DNA of 64,000 nucleotides from Ligula intestinalis (taxonomy: Eukaryota; Platyhelminthes; Cestoda; Diphyllobothriidea; Diphyllobothriidae), in contig JAYGXS010000001.1 in the NCBI GenBank assembly GCA_036362985.1, positions 49,859,043-49,923,042 on the forward strand, given 5' to 3'. Under the pieces are notes generated by a model. The model was given only the letters and a program-made list of their open reading frames with translations, did not search any database and was not told the origin of the DNA. A program made the translations under genes and the position numbers. The first letter of the stretch is position 1. Each line of letters begins with the position of its first letter. Positions 61,500 to 64,000 of the stretch are shown here, piece by piece.

Positions 61500-62210
61500 A
61501 ATCAGATCGAGGATATGGTATGTCTTGTTGGGGTACTAATCAGTTGAGACCAGTTAGAAAAATTAATGGTATCTAGAAAAGGCTGATGTCTAGGTGGGCA
61601 ATAGTTTGAAAGCCAGTCGATTTCAGGAAAATGTAAATCTCGAGCAATAATTTTAACTTCATACAAGGATTCTGAAATAAACTTGAATATTTCACACAAA
61701 TTTGCATCTTCTTCGGATAAAGAGTTAGGAGGATTATATTAACATCCGATAATCGCCTTTTGCCGGGGCGACAGGATAATAGAAGCGAAAAAGTAATTTC
61801 CAGAGAAGGACGTGCTGTTTTCATAAAAATGGAAAGTGCCTTAATGACGTTCTAGTATAGAGAAGACAACCACCATCACGCTTATTAATGCGATCGTGAC
61901 GATAGAGATCATACTCGTCTATGATAAGGGATGAGTTAGAAATGATTGGATAGGTCCAAGATTCTGTTATGCATGTAACATCGGGCGTCATCTGAAAAGC
62001 AATAGCTCGCAGTTGAGCCATTTTATTGATAACAGACCTTGCATTAAGCAATATTGTTGTAATGGGTTCCCAGGCTATTAAGTGCCGCCAATCTCTTTGT
62101 NNNNNNNNNNGTGACCCGACAGTTCGCTCGGGCTGCCTGTTAGGAATAATCCCAACAAATATGACATCAAGTGTGTTTTGTGTGGCAGGACTATGGCTAT
62201 CGTTATTCAT
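61500..62210 (-). pseudogene. EEP endonuclease domain of LINE copy Y
   Basis: The first part (62210-61821) reads ITTILLNARSVINKMAQLRA, DVTCITESW and YDLYRHDRINKRDGGCLLYT. The second part, in another frame (61699-61502), reads VKIIARDLHFPEIDWLSNY, where the family expects GDFN(F)PxIDW. The catalytic Asp is kept but the Gly and Asn are replaced. The 10-N gap at 62101-62110 interrupts the N-terminal side. Confidence 0.72.
62101..62110. other. Assembly gap (10 N)
   Basis: Ten Ns lie within the endonuclease region of LINE copy Y. The flanking frames do not join cleanly, so the real gap length is unknown. Confidence 0.95.
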
Positions 62211-63125
62211 AAAAAAGAATTTGAAGGTGGGTAGGCAAACTGTAGGCCTTTATTATTTGTGGAATAAGTACTGATGGTAGTGGAGCTGTTAGCATACGGG
62301 TAGCCAAAAATGGATGGCTGATAAGGTCTGATATATCATGGGGCCTCACTTTCTGGCGGGGAAAAATGACGAGAGGATAAACCAAAATAAGCTTCTGGGG
62401 CGTTTGGGAGGAATGGGGAGAGGCGAGAAGGCACGTAGAAGTTTGCAGGTTTGGGTGGTAGAGGATGGGTAAAGGAACTGATAGGGGGGAACGGTGACAT
62501 AAAATTAGTGTTGGGGCCGCTCGCGTAAGGACAAGTGGTCTTTATCAGTGAATGTCCTGTACGGCAACTCCGATTAGATTTAAAACTATACCAGTTTGGG
62601 GTACTGCCATGCAAATTAAATTTTTTTGTGGTTCAGGCCCGGCGTGTTCAATAACGCATTATACGGGGGAATAATATGACTCGCTTGGTCAAGGGAGGAG
62701 CTAGGTTGTATTGGGGAAGCGCTCGGCATAAACGCTTTTGACGGTGTTGGCGAAATTCTTGATGAGCTTGTTGCCAAGTTAGAGGCAGCGGAATTTATCG
62801 ATCGTTAGACAGAGAATGTATTTAGACTAGTTTTAATCGTAGTAGATGATAGAGCGGCGAGGCTTGACGGTCCCGACATCAAGAGGGATGGGCTTACTGG
62901 TGCACTGATGCTTATGGGCCTAGGACGTGACATTCGGGAGGTAGGGGTAGCAGGTGTACTGACGGTTATGGGACTATTATAGACATCTTGGAGGCAGGGA
63001 TAACGGGTGTACTGACGTTAGTGGCTGTATGACCAGATATCCGGGGTGGAGGATTAGCAAGTGCGTTTACTCTTTCGGGACTACGAACAGGTTTAGGAAT
63101 AGTAGGCTGAGAAGTCATTGGTCTT

Positions 63126-63465
63126 TTAGACTGGAGAGCCGCATTTCCTCGCTCCGTTAGGTGAAAGATCTCGACGGAGGAAACTTTTAGTCATTTCAAA
63201 ATATCGGGCAATGGGGCCTCGTTGAGCAAAGATTGAGTCCACCTCAATCGGTGAAAACAATTTAACTAGGATGGGCGGGATTTTGCTACGCGATTGGACG
63301 CGCTTTGCTTTCGCAATTTCGTAATTTAAACCACCCGACCATAGAAAATATTTTGCAATATCCAAAAGGCGACTTAATATGGAGGAATTTTTGAGTCTAA
63401 AATTAAACTTTTGCTTATGTCTTTCGAAAGCTTCCGTGGTTATAAGATGGACGAGGGAGTCTAAC
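63126..63465 (-). pseudogene. N-terminal region of LINE copy Y
   Basis: The minus-strand frame carries KIPPILVKLFSPIEVDSIFA, RGPIARYFEMTKSFLRRDLS and PNGARK, then a stop. This pattern (basic residues, P-x-xVKxFSPxEVxxIF, then RxDLSPxxR) matches the conserved segment that precedes the endonuclease in Jockey/CR1-type elements. The first residues of the open frame (about 63500-63466) come from the A/T-rich 3' tail of the neighbouring copy X. Confidence 0.65.
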
Positions 63466-64000
63466 TTTTTATAATAATAATTTGTATATTTAAGGCCCAA
63501 GGGGCCCTGTCGTTACAAACTTAGTGCTATCGTGAAAATAAAAATGATAATGATAAGCAGTGAACTCTTATAAAATAATTGTCATCGGCAGTAAAAATAA
63601 CTCCTTGATCGGTGGATGAGTTCAGCGGGCCACCGAGTTCAAAAAAACTTTAGGAGAAAAAAACTGCCTTAATAGGTAAAAGGGTTTGATGTGGTTAGTT
63701 TGGGACCTGATGTTGAGGGTTCGGGACGTTTATGGCCATGGGAAAAAATAATAGATCTTTGAGTTAGGAAGGGGTCATCCGGAAGGCAGGAGAAGGCAGT
63801 AGAAGTCAAGGCAACATCATCGAGTTGCGACCCACCAGATTCCAGAGCCAATCGCGAAGACCACAGCGAAGGTTGCAAAAACGGAGAAGAATTCGCAGCC
63901 CTTGGAAGTGATGCTTGACTCTGCAGAGGGCAATGCTAACATATTTAGAAACCAATTTATTATCCTGGGAAGAGCTTCAAATGCCAGGAGGACCCTTTTC
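63466..64000 (-). mobile_element. 3' end of a further copy (X) of the same LINE family
   Basis: TTTAAGGCCCAAGGGGCCCT... (63487 onward) with ACTTAGTGCTATCGTGAAAAT matches the copy Y 3' end at 57706-57760 (TTAGGCCTGGAGGGCTTCGT, AACTAAGTGCTGTGTAAAAAT). AGGAGAAAAAAACTGC at 63652 matches 57991. The tail is ATAATAATAA. The element continues beyond the window edge. Confidence 0.7.

Larger units (their letters stand above)
57661..63465 (-). mobile_element. Minus-strand non-LTR retrotransposon, copy Y, interrupted
   Basis: The element runs from the 5' end at about 63465 to the 3' end near 57661. It contains an N-terminal region (63465-63126), a proline-rich spacer (62614-62336), EEP endonuclease (62210-61500), a linker (61179-60850), reverse transcriptase (59450 to ~58800), a C-terminal region (to ~58300) and a 3' UTR ending in an A/T-rich repeat (AAATAAATAAATATA on the plus strand). 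A CR1-like element occupies 59451-60741 inside it. With that removed the element is about 4.5 kb. The catalytic YADD is readable at ~58859-58848, but stops, frameshifts and a degraded endonuclease motif make it inactive. Clade: Jockey/CR1-like by domain order; not resolved further. Confidence 0.8.

Noticed and set aside
1..64000. CRISPR arrays, bacterial operons, rRNA or organelle genes
   Set aside because: No regularly spaced repeats, ribosome-binding sites with compact genes, or rRNA segments were seen; the gene structure is eukaryotic.

Overview
The window reads as metazoan nuclear DNA and contains no bacterial, phage or organellar gene order. It is AT-rich and almost gene-free. One host gene piece is recognisable: a large first coding exon of a two-pore-domain (K2P) potassium channel on the minus strand, with a textbook splice donor. 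Everything else that can be identified is decayed mobile DNA: Penelope-like elements (PLEs) with GIY-YIG endonuclease domains, and non-LTR (LINE) retrotransposons of two families. The mix of TWiK-like K2P, PLEs and CR1-like LINEs would suit a flatworm or another invertebrate. That placement is inference; I cannot name the species.

Layout. 1-8335: K2P exon and the non-coding sequence 3' of it, which probably includes its first intron. 8336-15180: AT-rich sequence with a GC-richer repeat at about 10.2-10.9 kb and an inverted pair carrying hammerhead-ribozyme-like motifs at 11.9-12.3 kb. 15180-16710: PLE reverse transcriptase (minus). 18.6-22.8 kb: GC-richer unclassified blocks. 23.16-28.31 kb: copy A of a ~5 kb duplicated segment. 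28.97-35.46 kb: a large inverted repeat containing a nearly full-length CR1-like LINE at its centre and a 5'-truncated copy in its left arm. 35.6 and 36.9-37.8 kb: two more PLE remnants. 38.04-43.60 kb: copy B of the duplication, carrying a private foldback insertion with a sequence gap at its centre. 43.88-44.43 kb: PLE GIY-YIG remnant beside a third hammerhead-like motif. 45.5-54.8 kb: several pairs of local duplicated repeats in otherwise featureless DNA. 56.2-64.0 kb: three head-to-tail minus-strand copies of one LINE family, the middle one interrupted by a 1.3 kb CR1-like insertion.

No operon or pathway is present. The interest lies in nested insertion history, the hammerhead-like motifs associated with PLE remnants, the two large inverted repeats and the segmental duplication. 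Similarity statements come from reading and aligning by eye; no database search or structure prediction was run.
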